This document shows, in pieces, positions 1 to 10,937 of a stretch of DNA of 64,000 bases. A program made the position numbers and the translations under genes. Origin of the DNA: Trichomonas vaginalis G3 (lineage: Eukaryota; Parabasalia; Trichomonadida; Trichomonadidae); the NCBI RefSeq assembly GCF_026262505.1, contig NC_067206.1, positions 1,674,001 through 1,738,000 of the forward strand, given 5' to 3'. Under the pieces are notes generated by a model, which searched no databases, was not told where the DNA came from, and worked only from the letters and a program-made list of their open reading frames with translations. Position 1 is the first letter of the stretch; each line of letters starts with the position of its first letter.

Positions 1-984
1 TTGAACGATCTACTTAAATTATTTACGACACCAAATCTCATTCCTGATGATTTCATAGTTAAAGTCGATCTTGACAAATTAGCTTCCACAAATGGCCAGG
101 ATTGCTTTGAAATTAAAGCACTAACTACGAAATATACTCAATTTTTAAAATCTTATATTCGAAGGATTAACATTATTCCTGATTTTGACTATCGTCATCG
201 TCGTATTCTCAAAATATTCGAACTCGTTAACAAAAATTTTGATCCAAAATTATGTTTTTTCCCTCCTTCAGAGTATCAAGTTAATTTTGAGCATTTTGTT
301 TTTGCGCCTGGAACGCCATGGTTACCAAAACTTGATGATTTAATTGAAAACTTCTTTAAATATCCACCAGAAACATCCTTAAAAACGATCATTGACATTG
401 CAAAAATTATATGTCACACATTCTCACTAACGGAGAACAAACATATGTCGATGACAATTGGATTTCTTTTTAGACTTGTTTTCGATGAAGTTTACCCACT
501 TAATACTCAGTTACTTCATACCAATCTTTCTGAAGACATTGTATCCAAAATTCGACAAATGACAATTGCTGAACTTGATCCTCCTCGTGATTTTTGTCCA
601 AAATGGAATAATGATGATATTGCTTCTGTTGTTTTCAAAAATAACGAATTTTTTAAAGAAGCCATCGACATAATCGAAACAATCCATTTTTATTCTAACC
701 CGCTTGATGTTCTTCGTATAATATACATGGCTCTTAATGTTATAGAGAGAGCCGCAAGTTACTACGCAAACGATAAATCTTCAATATCTATGCTCCCATT
801 TGAAGTTATGTTTGCACTGCTCATTGGAACAGTTCTTGGTTCCTCAACGCCAGAAATTGTTCAACTATCCCAGTTCACAATTAATTACACGCCAAAATTT
901 GGTTTAACTTCTGAGTATCAATTTGCTCTAGCAAAATTGACCGCATTATCATTACATCTCAAATCAATAACTAGTCAAAAATAA
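1..984 (+). CDS. VPS9-domain-like protein, 3' part (cut by window edge)
   Basis: The reading frame is open from the first base, so the true start lies outside the window; the first codon is TTG and should not be taken as the start. The last 100 residues resemble the C-terminal half of the protein at 7342-8742: both have a stretch with SNPLD in a helix, then an acidic or hydrophobic DxxFxLLxGT-type segment, and both end in LHLKSI or LHIKNI. That layout is typical of VPS9 domains, which act as nucleotide exchange factors for Rab5-type GTPases on endosomes. The VPS9 assignment is inferred from the pattern. The paralogy of the two proteins is seen directly. No signal peptide or membrane segment is visible in this part. 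Confidence 0.55.
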   Translation: MNDLLKLFTTPNLIPDDFIVKVDLDKLASTNGQDCFEIKALTTKYTQFLKSYIRRINIIPDFDYRHRRILKIFELVNKNFDPKLCFFPPSEYQVNFEHFVFAPGTPWLPKLDDLIENFFKYPPETSLKTIIDIAKIICHTFSLTENKHMSMTIGFLFRLVFDEVYPLNTQLLHTNLSEDIVSKIRQMTIAELDPPRDFCPKWNNDDIASVVFKNNEFFKEAIDIIETIHFYSNPLDVLRIIYMALNVIERAASYYANDKSSISMLPFEVMFALLIGTVLGSSTPEIVQLSQFTINYTPKFGLTSEYQFALAKLTALSLHLKSITSQK

Positions 985-2201
985 ATTGTTTGTATATCTA
1001 ATTTTTTTAAAAAAAATACCTTTGAAAAAGAGCGGAACATATATTAGTATTCTTTAAATATTTTACTTTCCACTTCATTTATATGCCTAGTCAATATGTT
1101 TTGGTAATCGTTAGATTGTTACAGATCCAATAATCGACTCATCATCTCATATAATAAGAAAAGGTACTTCGGAACTTTTTCCCTTGATCCTTGGAAGCCC
1201 AAACTTTGTCAATATAATTAAGTTACAAATATAAGGTTCGATGCAAAGTATGGCGGACTTTGGCCTAAGGGTTTTGGAGAGAAAGTGAATTCATTTTTGA
1301 ATACATTGATAAAAATTTTTTTTTGGATTTTTATACATCTTGACAGCAAATGCAAGAACTTGGCATTGTTCCAATTGAAAACTGATTGGAGGTGTTATTA
1401 TTATCTGCGTACTGTCTAATAGGAAGAGAAATTTAATATGATTTAGCAAAACAAAAAATTTACTTTCAATTCCAAGACACTAAGCGAAAACTATCATGGT
1501 CATTTCAATAAAATAATATTTCAGATAGAAAGTATCGCAAAAAACTGCTTATTGGTTGACTTTGAACCAACATTTGCTGATTCGACGAATATTATACTAA
1601 AAAACTTGTGTTATCTTTAATTAAAAAGAAAATGCTTACCTACTATTATACTAGGGAAGATTTTATTCATGTTTGTACAATAAAATTTCGAAATCATGAA
1701 GAGCAGAAGGCTTGAAACTTCATGCTTCTCTTTGCATATTCCTTTTAAAACAAATCTTTAAATAACTACTTAGTAAAATTCTTTTTATTTTAAGATAAAT
1801 ATACTTAATAATTCATTTTACATAAATTATATGATAATCTACTATATTTTTCCTTTTGTTAGTACTATTTTTGTGAAACATGTCAATATTCAATAAACTT
1901 TTTTTGTGAATAATTATTTACTATTAAATTGATCATATATATGGAGAAAAATGCCAATTTTCGCAAAGGCATTTATTATAATAGGCATCTATAATTCCAA
2001 AGATTTTTCAATTTTGCAATTTTCAATTTAAATGCATCTTTTTTTTAATTTTAATTTCTTTTTTTCAATTTTTTTTTGAATTCTAAGTGGAATTTTATTT
2101 AAAATAAAGCAGATATCATTAATATATATGGCAATGTCTTCAGTTGTTTAGAATCATTTCCTTAAAATTATGCTTTTTAAGTAGAAATTTCAAACAAATC
2201 A
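985..2201. other. intergenic, no gene seen
   Basis: About 1.2 kb of AT-rich sequence follows the VPS9-like gene. There are long T-runs near 1313 and 2040-2085 but no convincing reading frame, RNA gene or repeat pair. Confidence 0.6.
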
Positions 2202-2210
2202 CATCCTCCC
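2202..2210. repeat. 9-bp target-site duplication (left)
   Basis: CATCCTCCC; the second copy is at 2861-2869, just outside the right inverted repeat of the miniature element. Confidence 0.75.
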
Positions 2211-2860
2211 GGGAACAGGACAAATTTGCCACATGGCACTTTTTTTAAAAAAAATTAATGGAGCGGAGCGATACTCTGCTGCAGGAGCCCCAAGGCTCCC
2301 AATCATTACGAAAGGGAGCCTCAGGGCTCCTGAGAATCCATCAGCAGAGGCCTTTTCATTTGGCCTCTGCTGATCAAAGATTCGGCGAAGCCATTCTTCG
2401 TCTCAGGAGCCCCAAGGCTCCCAATCATTACGAAAGGGAGCCTCAGGGCTCCTGAGAAACCTCTTTGAGAAGGTTTTCTTTAAGAAAACCTTCTCAAAGA
2501 TGATTGTCAGCATTCACTCAAAATCTACCAAGAGTTTCAAAGTTTCAAATCTATCTGAAATGAAGCTTTGAATCTCTTGTATATCTAATTGTAGAGGTAC
2601 CTTTTCAAAATGTCTTCTATTGATTAAATTTAATCAGTAAAAGTCATTTTGAAAAGGTACATCTCTATAATTGCTATTGAGCATTCACTCTTGGAACCTT
2701 GGAGCTCTTGTGTAGTGCATGAAAACTCCAAGATTCTAGCATAAAACATATATCATAGACATAATTTCTTCAAATATAATTTAAGGTTATTTTTAAAAAT
2801 TAGAAAAGCATAATTTAAGGTTATTGAAAAGGTGACACTTGGCAAATTTGTCCCGCACTC
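2211..2860. mobile_element. MULE-type miniature inverted-repeat element made of hairpins
   Basis: The ends form imperfect inverted repeats that share the core GGACAAATTTGCCA (2218-2231 and its complement near the right end); about 23 of the outer 29 positions agree. The 9-bp word CATCCTCCC stands directly outside both ends (2202-2210 and 2861-2869). Nine-base target duplications and G-starting termini are typical of Mutator-like elements. The inside is almost wholly palindromes: two direct copies of a 53-bp hairpin (2282-2334, 2404-2456), a hairpin with 12-bp perfect arms (2341-2373), a 37-bp palindrome (2463-2499) and a longer one near 2597-2661. A 65-codon open frame across the hairpins is a by-product of them and is not called a gene. 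Confidence 0.75.
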
Positions 2861-3084
2861 CATCCTCCCAATGAATATTTATCGATACTTTAGTAAGACA
2901 TACACTCATAAAGGATGTTTATATTGTTGTAAACAGAAATTCATCAAAAGTGACACCTCAGAAAAGCTAAAATATTGAATTTTTGGAACTTTTGATAGAG
3001 CACGTTTTTAAATATTAATTAAAGTAAATGTATATTTTGTAAAGATTCTTTTTAATAAAAAATAAAATTTTGAAGAAGAACACA

Positions 3085-5396
3085 AAATCTTCTGAAAAAT
3101 AATATCACATAAACTCATATTATTTTCTAATATATAACTATTTTCTATAAAAATCAAATTCAATGATCTTAAAAGCGAAGGATAAACCTCAAAATTTACG
3201 AATATAATGAGTGGGAATATAATGCTTATCTATCATAAAACCATATGAAATATCAATTTTTGCTTTACGCCTAATTTTTGACGACAATTAGCAAAAAATG
3301 TTAAATGTTAACACTCAGTCCATTTGAATATGAAAAATAAAATTGACTTTGATTAAATGTTTTTATTTATCATGCAATTCTTCTTGCGACCAAAGATTTG
3401 AATAAAAGTTCAAAAAATAATAGCTTAAAAAATAATATACGGTAGTGTTTACTAATAGATGAATAGTATATAAATTCTATTAAAATGGATTTGATCCAAA
3501 AAATATAAAACCAAAAATAATTGTTATAATTTAAATGAAGAAGTAATTTAAAACGATTTTATTTATGATCAAATTTTATATATTTTTTTGGATCAAATCC
3601 ATTTTAATAGAATTTATATACTATTCATTAGGGCTGTACAAGATTTAAAAAAACATTGCCGGGTTACCGTAGAGGCCTAAAAAAATCGCGCCTCGGCGGC
3701 AAGCCGCCTCGGCATTAAGAATGCGCATCTAAATTTTTATATGTCCTTCTTTCTTTTATTTTTCCCTTCCCTTTCTTTTCTTTTTCTTTTTTTTCCCTCC
3801 TCTTGCTCTCATTTACCCTTTTTTTCCTTTTCTCATCATTTTTCAAAATTTTAAATTTTTATCAAAAATCTTGCCTATAAAAGCAGACTATGGAACCTTT
3901 TAATGCCTCTTAATCAATATTATACAGCATAAAGCATATTAAATGAAAGTAATTACGTATAAATTTATTTTATTATCTTATTTATTAATTCTTTAGCATG
4001 TATTGTTTAATATTAACTTTTCTGTACATTAAATATGATATCTCCAAAGTATGAATGCCTTGTAACGAAACGAAAACTTAATTTTATGTTGAATATTTGT
4101 CACAAACATTAGATTATTAAAATATATGTTGGATATCCTTAGTATGAGACTTCATGACTCTTGTAGTCTAACGTGAGCTTTGGATTGCAAGCTCTGTGGT
4201 TAACGAACATAAATTAATTGTAAAGTTTTCAAAATTTTTCATCGTTTCTATCAGCATCTATTTTTCCTTTAAAATAATATATTTGTATGAATACAATATT
4301 TAGTAATTTTTTTATTTCCCATAATTTCATTCAAAATTTCAGAAAAAATTAATTTCTATTCAATATTATTTCAGCTTCAAAACACTTCATTCTTATAGAT
4401 GTTTGATTCACTAAAGTGTGATACTCAATGTCTTATTTCAATGAAAATTGTTCTGCAAATTTATTTCACTTTTGACCTCACTTTTTCCGTAATTCAATTT
4501 TTTACTTTAATATTTTAGATCTTCATAATATCATTTGAAAAATTAACATATAAAAAATCAAGTTAACAATTCACTTTTTCCGTATTCAAAAATCAAAATA
4601 TAAATAATATATCTTTTTATCAAATATTATTATTATATTCTATGAAAAATGAGGTCCGGAAATTTTGCGGATTCCCGTAACTCAATTTTACGGAAAAGTG
4701 CAGTAAACTATTCAAAATACGGAAAAATTGGTGTAAACTAATGATTTTACGGTAAAATCACGGAAAGTCCCCGGAAGAATATATGTGCCTATATAAATTA
4801 TACAAAAATGAATCAAACGCATTTTAAAAGATTGTTCTTGTATTATAAATGCTATTCGCTGATTTATTAGTTGAAGAAAATTACCAAATTTTTGCCGATT
4901 TACAAAAAATGATTTACAAAGCATATTTTTATAAGGCTTTAAAAATCTTTAAAATGTGACCGGTGACGGAAATCCATGGTAACCAACCGCGGTTCCCGTT
5001 TGGAATGCCATACTATTCATCTATTAGTAAACACTACCGTATATTATTTTTTAAGCTATCTTATTTTTTGAAGTTTTATTCAAATCTTTGGTCGCAAGAA
5101 GAATTGCATGATAAATAAAAACATTTAATCAAAGTCAATTTTATTTTTCATATTCAAATGGACTGAGTGTTAACATTTAACATTTTTTGCTAATTGTCGT
5201 CAAAAATTAGGCGTAAAGCAAAAATTGATATTTCATATGGTTTTATGATAGATAAGCATTATATTCCCACTCATTATATTCGTAAATTTTGAGGTTTATC
5301 CTTCGCTTTTAAGATCATTGAATTTGATTTTTATAGAAAATAGTTATATATTAGAAAATAATATGAGTTTATGTGATATTATTTTTCAGAAGATTT
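3085..5396. mobile_element. non-autonomous element with ~386-bp inverted ends
   Basis: 3085-3469 and 5010-5396 are inverted copies of each other, nearly identical over about 386 bp, and begin AAATCTTCTGAAAAATAATA. The roughly 1.5 kb between them has no reading frame for a transposase, so the element is non-autonomous. No target duplication is obvious. A further exact 25-bp inverted match outside these ends (2931-2955 with 5537-5561) suggests that the symmetry once reached further, or that two related copies are involved. Confidence 0.7.
3461..3630. repeat. ~170-bp palindrome (hairpin element) nested in the left arm
   Basis: The arms at about 3463-3506 and 3578-3628 are inverted copies. They start at the inner edge of the left inverted repeat and include the shared TGAATAGTATATAAATTC. 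This could be a small foldback element inserted at the TIR border. Confidence 0.6.
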
Positions 5397-5876
5397 CATT
5401 CTATATGCCTATGAAAAGTACTCTCAAAACTAACTTTTTCCTAATTATAATTAAATCTAGAATATTGTATTATGCTTAGTATTATTTCATTTTTCTCATT
5501 CAATTTAGAATTTACAAATGTCAAAAAATTGAGAGCTGTCACTTTTGATGAATTTCTGTTTATTACAATATCAAATTGCATAGGAAATTTTTGTATTTTC
5601 TCTCTAGATTGCCAAAGCATTTTATATTAAGATTCTTCAGTCCAAAGTATATCATTGTTTCATACTAATAACATGGATCAATTCCTCTTAAATGACCAGA
5701 GCCATTGAAACAATCTTCTCTGGTGCCACTTTTTAGAGAAAAAAAGTATTATTCTCTTTGCTGTATATTACTTTTAAAAGGAAATTAGAAGCAAAACCAA
5801 TATAAACTTAACGGAAATTATCAAATCTGAATAAGTAAACGGAAATCTTTTGATTTAAACCGTCAAATACGTTTTT
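5397..5876. other. upstream region of beta-tubulin
   Basis: AT-rich, with no gene seen. It holds the outer 25-bp inverted match at 5537-5561. Confidence 0.5.
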
Positions 5877-5890
5877 AATCACAACTCTTC
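5874..5890 (+). promoter_or_regulatory. candidate initiator (Inr) element
   Basis: TCACAACTCTTC lies directly before the tubulin ATG. Trichomonad protein genes are known to use an Inr of the form TCA-pyrimidine-A/T within a few to twenty bases of the start codon; TCACA fits. Assigned by position and consensus only. Confidence 0.45.
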
Positions 5891-7232
5891 ATGGTTCGTG
5901 AAATTGTTCACATCCAAGCTGGACAGTGCGGCAACCAGATCGGCGCTAAGTTCTGGGAAGTCATCTCCGATGAACACGGCATTGACCCAACAGGCTCATA
6001 CCACGGTGACTCTGATCTTCAGCTCGAGCGCATCAACGTTTACTACAACGAAGCCACAGGCGGCAAGTACGTCCCACGTGCTATCCTTGTCGACCTTGAA
6101 CCAGGCACAATGGACTCCGTCCGTGCCGGCCAGTTCGGTCAGCTTTTCCGCCCAGATAACTTCGTCTTCGGCCAGTCCGGTGCTGGTAACAACTGGGCTA
6201 AGGGCTACTACACAGAAGGCCAGGAACTTTGCGAATCCATCCTCGATGTCATCCGTAAGGAAGCTGAATCCTGCGACTGCCTTCAGGGCTTCCAGCTCGT
6301 CCACTCCCTCGGTGGTGGCACTGGCGCTGGTCTCGGCACACTCCTTCTCAACAAGCTCCGTGAAGAGTACCCAGATCGTATCCTCTCCACATACTCCATC
6401 GTCCCATCTCCAAAGGTTTCTGATACAGTCGTCGAGCCATACAACTGCACACTCTCCGTCCACCAGCTCGTCGAGTCTGCTGATGAAGTTTTCTGCATTG
6501 ATAACGAAGCTCTTTACGATATCTGCTTCCGTACACTCAAGCTCAAACACCAACATACGGCGATCTTAACCACCTTGTTTCCATGGTTATGTCCGGCACA
6601 ACATGCGCTCTCCGCTTCCCAGGTCAGCTCAACTCCGACCTTCGTAAGCTCGCTGTCAACCTTGTTCCATTCCCACGTCTCCACTTCTTCATCGTTGGCT
6701 TCGCTCCACTCACATCCCGTGGCTCCCAGCAGTACGCGCTCTTACAGTCCCAGAGCTCACATCCCAGCTCTTCGATAACAAGAACATGATGGCTGCTTGC
6801 GATCCACGCCGTGGTGTCTACCTTACAGCCTCCGCTCACTTCCGTGGCCGTATGTCATCTAAGGAAGTCGATGAGCAGATGCTTAACATCCAGGCTCGTA
6901 ACACATCCTACTTCGTCGAGTGGATCCCATCCAACGTCAAGTCAGCTATCTGCGATATCCCACCACGTGGTCTCAAGATGGCTGCTACATTCATCGGCAA
7001 CACAACAGCCTTCCGTGAACTCTTCACTCGTGTCGACTCCCAGTTCCAGAAGATGTACGCTCGCCGTGCTTTCATCCACTGGTACGTCAACGAAGGCCTC
7101 GAAACAGTCGAATTCGATGAAGCTCGCTCCAACATGACAGATCTCATCCAGGAGTACGAAATGTACGAAACAGCCGGTGTCGAAGAACAGGGCGAAGGCG
7201 AAGAAGACGAGGAAGGTGAAGCCGCCGCTTAA
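5891..7232 (+). pseudogene. beta-tubulin, with two single-base frame slips
   Basis: Beta-tubulin is the GTP-binding subunit of the alpha/beta dimer of microtubules (flagella, axostyle, spindle). The N-terminus reads [16 protein letters not shown], with one residue more than the usual MREI. The T-loop GGGTGAG is present (usually GGGTGSG) and the acidic tail [16 protein letters not shown] ends the gene. The residues matching benzimidazole positions 198 and 200 are Glu and Phe. The product is read in three frames. A single base is missing near 6547 (after RTLKL) and another near 6730 (after GSQQY), each shifting the frame by -1; otherwise the protein is fully conserved. C-rich codon use differs sharply from the neighbours, as expected of a highly expressed gene. 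Either it became a pseudogene very recently, or the two deletions are assembly errors; the latter seems at least as likely. Confidence 0.9.
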
Positions 7233-7341
7233 ATATAAAATTTTGATTGATATTCTTCTTATTTTTATTATTTTCTAATTTGAACTTATGAACCAAAGAT
7301 TGAGGAAAGTTAAATTTTAATATAACAAACAAAAATTATAA

Positions 7342-8742
7342 TTAAATGTTTTTGATGTGCAAAATTAGAGCCTGTAAATTTGAATATGAATATTCAAACG
7401 ATGGAGAAAGACATTGTTTTGGGATATATTCATCAATGAAAGAATAAAGACGTCCTAGACTAGAAATATCAGATGCAATAGCAGTTCCAAAGAATAATGA
7501 AAATAAGTCATCGAAACAAAGAAGAGAATTCACATCTTCAAGAGATGCAGGATTAACACCTAGTCTGTTAATCAATGCTGCCTTATGAATGCACACAAGA
7601 CATTTATGAACTGCAAAAAGGGCATCAAGCGGGTTAGATTCATACTCTGCTAATGCCAGGAATTGAGATGCTGAATAAAAATGGGCATCATTTCTAAATA
7701 CATCTCTTATACATGAAGAAGAATCAGATTTTTGCATTAATCCAAGTGGAAATGGAAAGTCTGATAGAGGTCTTCTAGCAATCTTCTCGATTTTCTCTGA
7801 AATTTTATTATCTTCCTCAGAACAAATAAAGAAATTGCTATACTTCTGATACACATAGTTAAAACCAACCCTGAAAAGGATGAGGATGCAGGCAGACATT
7901 TCTTCGGGAGTTTTCAAGTCTTTCGGCATCCACTCATACGCAATTTGTACTAATGACTGAATAAAAGGTTCTTTGGGAGAGTTAACTTTAAGTTCTTTGA
8001 AAATTGTTTCAATTTCTGTAGAGAATTTAGTTGGCCTTGAAAGAAGAGCCCGTGAAATTTCAATTTCTTGCTCTGTGGGATAAAAATAAGACGTTTTAGA
8101 GTCAGTTCTTAATACTGATTCTCGAGCAACAGTGATAAGGTATGATTGAAAGTCTGACACCCATGCTGGGGTCTTTATTTTTGCTAGAGTGGATCTAATA
8201 TAATTGATACGAGCTGTGAGGCGAGAATCCTTATTAATTGTTGACTCCTTTTGAGGAAAATCTTCAAATGCAAAAATTTTCTGCAGAGGTCTGCAAATCG
8301 TATTCAATGGAATAATATTCAATGTAAATAAAGAAGCAACTTCGTATAATTCAAGTAATTTGTTGTTGTATTGAACTAGTTTAAATGTCATTCCTTTAAG
8401 TCTAAGCTTTGTTCTCTTCTTTTCTAGATAAATGAGCTCTCTAACTAGAAAATTATCTGATCTAACACCGTAATAAGGAAATACGTTCTTGCAAGGGTCA
8501 TCGAGGTATTGATGATCTAACTCTTGTTCTGTTTTATGAACTAACGATTCTAATGATTCTATTACGTTGGTAAGTCTGTTGTATTCGCGTGTATGTATCC
8601 CTTGTCTTTTCATTTGAAATTTTTGATTGCTTTGCTGAGAATTATTATCATTTTGGGTGAGAAATTCGATATTTTCAAGTAGTTTATGATGAGCTTCAAC
8701 CCAGTCATCAAAGCATATTCGTGGCTTTGAGCTTTCACTCAT
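7342..8742 (-). CDS. VPS9-domain-like protein (466 aa)
   Basis: Convergent with beta-tubulin, about 110 bp between the stops. Residues 1-130 are hydrophilic and helical, with a likely coiled coil (LTNVIESLESLVHKTEQELD). The last 180 residues fit a VPS9 domain: YSASQFLALAEYESNPLDAL, then DDLFSLFFGTAIASD, then a final helix before LILHIKNI. VPS9 domains activate Rab5/Rab21-type GTPases in endocytic traffic. It is a paralogue of the protein at 1-984, so two family members flank the tubulin. The ATG at 8742 is the first in frame after the upstream stops. Function is inferred from the domain pattern; trichomonads have large VPS9 families. Confidence 0.6.
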   Translation of the reverse strand: MSESSKPRICFDDWVEAHHKLLENIEFLTQNDNNSQQSNQKFQMKRQGIHTREYNRLTNVIESLESLVHKTEQELDHQYLDDPCKNVFPYYGVRSDNFLVRELIYLEKKRTKLRLKGMTFKLVQYNNKLLELYEVASLFTLNIIPLNTICRPLQKIFAFEDFPQKESTINKDSRLTARINYIRSTLAKIKTPAWVSDFQSYLITVARESVLRTDSKTSYFYPTEQEIEISRALLSRPTKFSTEIETIFKELKVNSPKEPFIQSLVQIAYEWMPKDLKTPEEMSACILILFRVGFNYVYQKYSNFFICSEEDNKISEKIEKIARRPLSDFPFPLGLMQKSDSSSCIRDVFRNDAHFYSASQFLALAEYESNPLDALFAVHKCLVCIHKAALINRLGVNPASLEDVNSLLCFDDLFSLFFGTAIASDISSLGRLYSFIDEYIPKQCLSPSFEYSYSNLQALILHIKNI

Positions 8743-9140
8743 TTAACTTTACTTCTTATTTTATGAATTTATTTAGAGGGTGTCCAACCAAAATAACCTT
8801 AAAATGAATTTTACCTTTTTGAGTTTTTCTTCATATTCAGAGGAAGTAGAGAAAAGTTTAAACGGTAAATACATGCGAATGCATATCAGCATTATGCTCG
8901 AGCTGGATTTGTATATTTTTCTTTTCGTAATTTGAATAAATTTGAAAAATACTGATTTATAAAATTATAATAAGAATTATAATTTACATTAAATATCTGA
9001 TAAAATAATAAAATAAAAATGATGATTTTTTGAATCAAAAAATTGAACGATGATTTTTTCAAATTATTATATTTATTGTAAAGGCGTGTGGGCAATTTTA
9101 ACGACATTTTTTAACGCGATACGAGCGTAAGTCCATAGAA
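8743..9140. other. spacer between the VPS9-like gene and element A
   Basis: No gene seen. It contains the left copy (8775-8792) of an 18-bp inverted repeat whose partner is at 32427-32444. Confidence 0.5.
8775..8792 (+). repeat. 18-bp inverted repeat, left copy
   Basis: AGAGGGTGTCCAACCAAA; the exact reverse complement is at 32427-32444. The pair brackets element A, the gene remnants and the MULE, and may be the ends of an old host transposon. Confidence 0.5.
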
Positions 9141-9146
9141 TGTGTT

Positions 9147-9438
9147 AGTAGTATATGAGGAGGGTTGTGTGACTTTTTTTGTAAACGTAAGAATTCATAC
9201 AATATTGAACGATTTTGTATCATTTTTTTTAACATATGAAGTAAAAAATGTATGATTCTTACGGTTTTTATTCTTACGTTTTTGAATAAATCAAGATTTT
9301 AAAAATTTTCAGAATCGTAAGAAATTTACACTCAGCCCATACATAACGAAATAAATAAAAAATTAAAATTAATTTTAAAATAATTTATATTTCATCACTT
9401 ATAAAAGAAGCTATATATAGATGATGTCAGATATTCCG
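9147..9438 (+). repeat. element A left terminal inverted repeat
   Basis: 292 bp, near-identical reverse complement of 24098-24389; starts with AG as Polinton ends do. Confidence 0.9.
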
Positions 9439-9473
9439 AAAAAATAAAGTTAGATTTTTTTATTTAATATAAA

Positions 9474-9785
9474 ATGTATGGAAAAAGAATAATATCTGAT
9501 TTTGAACATTATTTGATTGATTTACTAATTGATCCACAAAGCTGTTGTAAAATTAATTTTGAATTTAAAATTAAAGGAACCGTAAATTTTGTATTTATTT
9601 ATCACTTAAAAGAATATGACCGATATCATAATTTGATATATGAAACTAATATAATATTTGAAGATAACAAACTTACAAGCTTCGAACATGAAAAAAAGAA
9701 AGAGATTGAAAAGCAATTCAATGAATGCCTTTTAAATACATATGCGCACATTATAAGACATAAAATGAAATTAATTCCTTATTAA
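9474..9785 (+). CDS. hypothetical protein (103 aa), element A
   Basis: First gene inside the left end, starting about 35 bp from the inverted repeat. Not recognised. It is a mixed, lysine- and tyrosine-rich soluble protein with a CC pair near residue 24 and a C-terminal helix (FEHEKKKEIEKQFNECLLNT). The ATG follows a typical AT-rich leader of this element. Confidence 0.5.
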   Translation: MYGKRIISDFEHYLIDLLIDPQSCCKINFEFKIKGTVNFVFIYHLKEYDRYHNLIYETNIIFEDNKLTSFEHEKKKEIEKQFNECLLNTYAHIIRHKMKLIPY

Positions 9786-9912
9786 TCAAAAATATTTTTT
9801 ATCTGATAGAAATAATACCTACAAATGACGGTATATAAAAAATTCATGTCTTACGAAAATTTAACCTTAATTTTAAAAATAATTTATTTTTTTATTTTTT
9901 ATTTTATAATAA

Positions 9913-10251
9913 ATGAGTATAACAACTAATTCATTGAAATCTTTAAAGTTCACTAATTCAGAATTAGAAAATATTTTAGAAATTTTTGGAGACGGTTCTT
10001 ATCCAACATATATGCAGAATGTGAAAGAGTTTTCCAGATTGTTGAATGAATTTAAATATAACGGACCAATTACTAAAAAGGCTATAATGAGATATTTATA
10101 TCCCAAAAAAGTTGAAAAACAGGAGAATATTCCTCTTTATGGTCCAAAGGACCTGGGCTCAGAGAGCCTTGAAACACCTCCTGAATATTTTGAAGAAAAA
10201 ATTAAACAAGATGAATATTATAACGATGAGATTGAGAAATTGGAAAAATAA
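9913..10251 (+). CDS. hypothetical protein (112 aa), element A
   Basis: Not recognised. The N-terminus is helical (SELENILEIFGDG) and the tail is rich in Glu, Lys and Tyr. It is followed within 75 bp by the next gene on the same strand; the two may form one expression unit. Confidence 0.45.
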   Translation: MSITTNSLKSLKFTNSELENILEIFGDGSYPTYMQNVKEFSRLLNEFKYNGPITKKAIMRYLYPKKVEKQENIPLYGPKDLGSESLETPPEYFEEKIKQDEYYNDEIEKLEK

Positions 10252-10325
10252 GAGATGAAATAGATGAAAAAATTAAGGAATTAAGAGAAGTTGAAAAATA
10301 TAATGAGAATGAAGTAGAGGGTTTA

Positions 10326-10937
10326 ATGAATATCCCAGCTTCAGAATCAGAAGTTCAAAAATCACATGAGGAAAGATATAAAAATTATGTCTCAGAATCA
10401 ACACAAAATTTATTAGATGGTGATATTGACGAAACACTTTCAGAAGAAGGCACAAAATTTATTCATAAACATAAGTTACAATTTATTGACGATGGAGATT
10501 ACCCATGTATATTACTTTCACCTCCTCTTGATTCTGAAAAATTCAAAAAAGCACTGAAAAATGTAACATATGCAACAAATACGATTAAGAAAGAAGATCA
10601 TGATATTTACACAAATTATTATTTAAATAAATGCACAGGTGTTGATAAAGTTTTTGATTTATTAGATAAAATATCAAAAGAAACCATTGGAACATATAAA
10701 ATTTTATGTGATTGTGGTTTCATTGTTGAAGATACTAATAATGTTTCATATGAAAGAACAGCACCGAAGGAAGACGAAGTTGAAAGGTCTATACCATTTG
10801 TTATTAAGAATATAAAAGATATGAAAACTTATAAACATTATATTTATTCATTTATTTCAGAAAAAATGGAAGCAACCCATAAAACATCTTCTCATCATTT
10901 TATATTTAATTTTTTTTATTTCGTAAGAAATGAGTGA
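10326..10937 (+). CDS. hypothetical protein (203 aa), element A
   Basis: Not recognised. It has an acidic N-terminal third and then a compact region with YPCILLSPPLDSEKF and ILCDCGFIVED. The stop overlaps the start of the next gene (10930) by 8 bp, which shows a packed unit. No integrase or recombinase signature was found on inspection. Confidence 0.5.
   Translation: MNIPASESEVQKSHEERYKNYVSESTQNLLDGDIDETLSEEGTKFIHKHKLQFIDDGDYPCILLSPPLDSEKFKKALKNVTYATNTIKKEDHDIYTNYYLNKCTGVDKVFDLLDKISKETIGTYKILCDCGFIVEDTNNVSYERTAPKEDEVERSIPFVIKNIKDMKTYKHYIYSFISEKMEATHKTSSHHFIFNFFYFVRNE

Noticed and set aside
2258-2455. 65-codon open frame
   Set aside because: Lies wholly in duplicated hairpins of the miniature element; the repeated peptide simply mirrors the repeat.
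5898-6569. long overlapping frames in the tubulin region (both strands)
   Set aside because: By-products of GC-rich codon use in tubulin.
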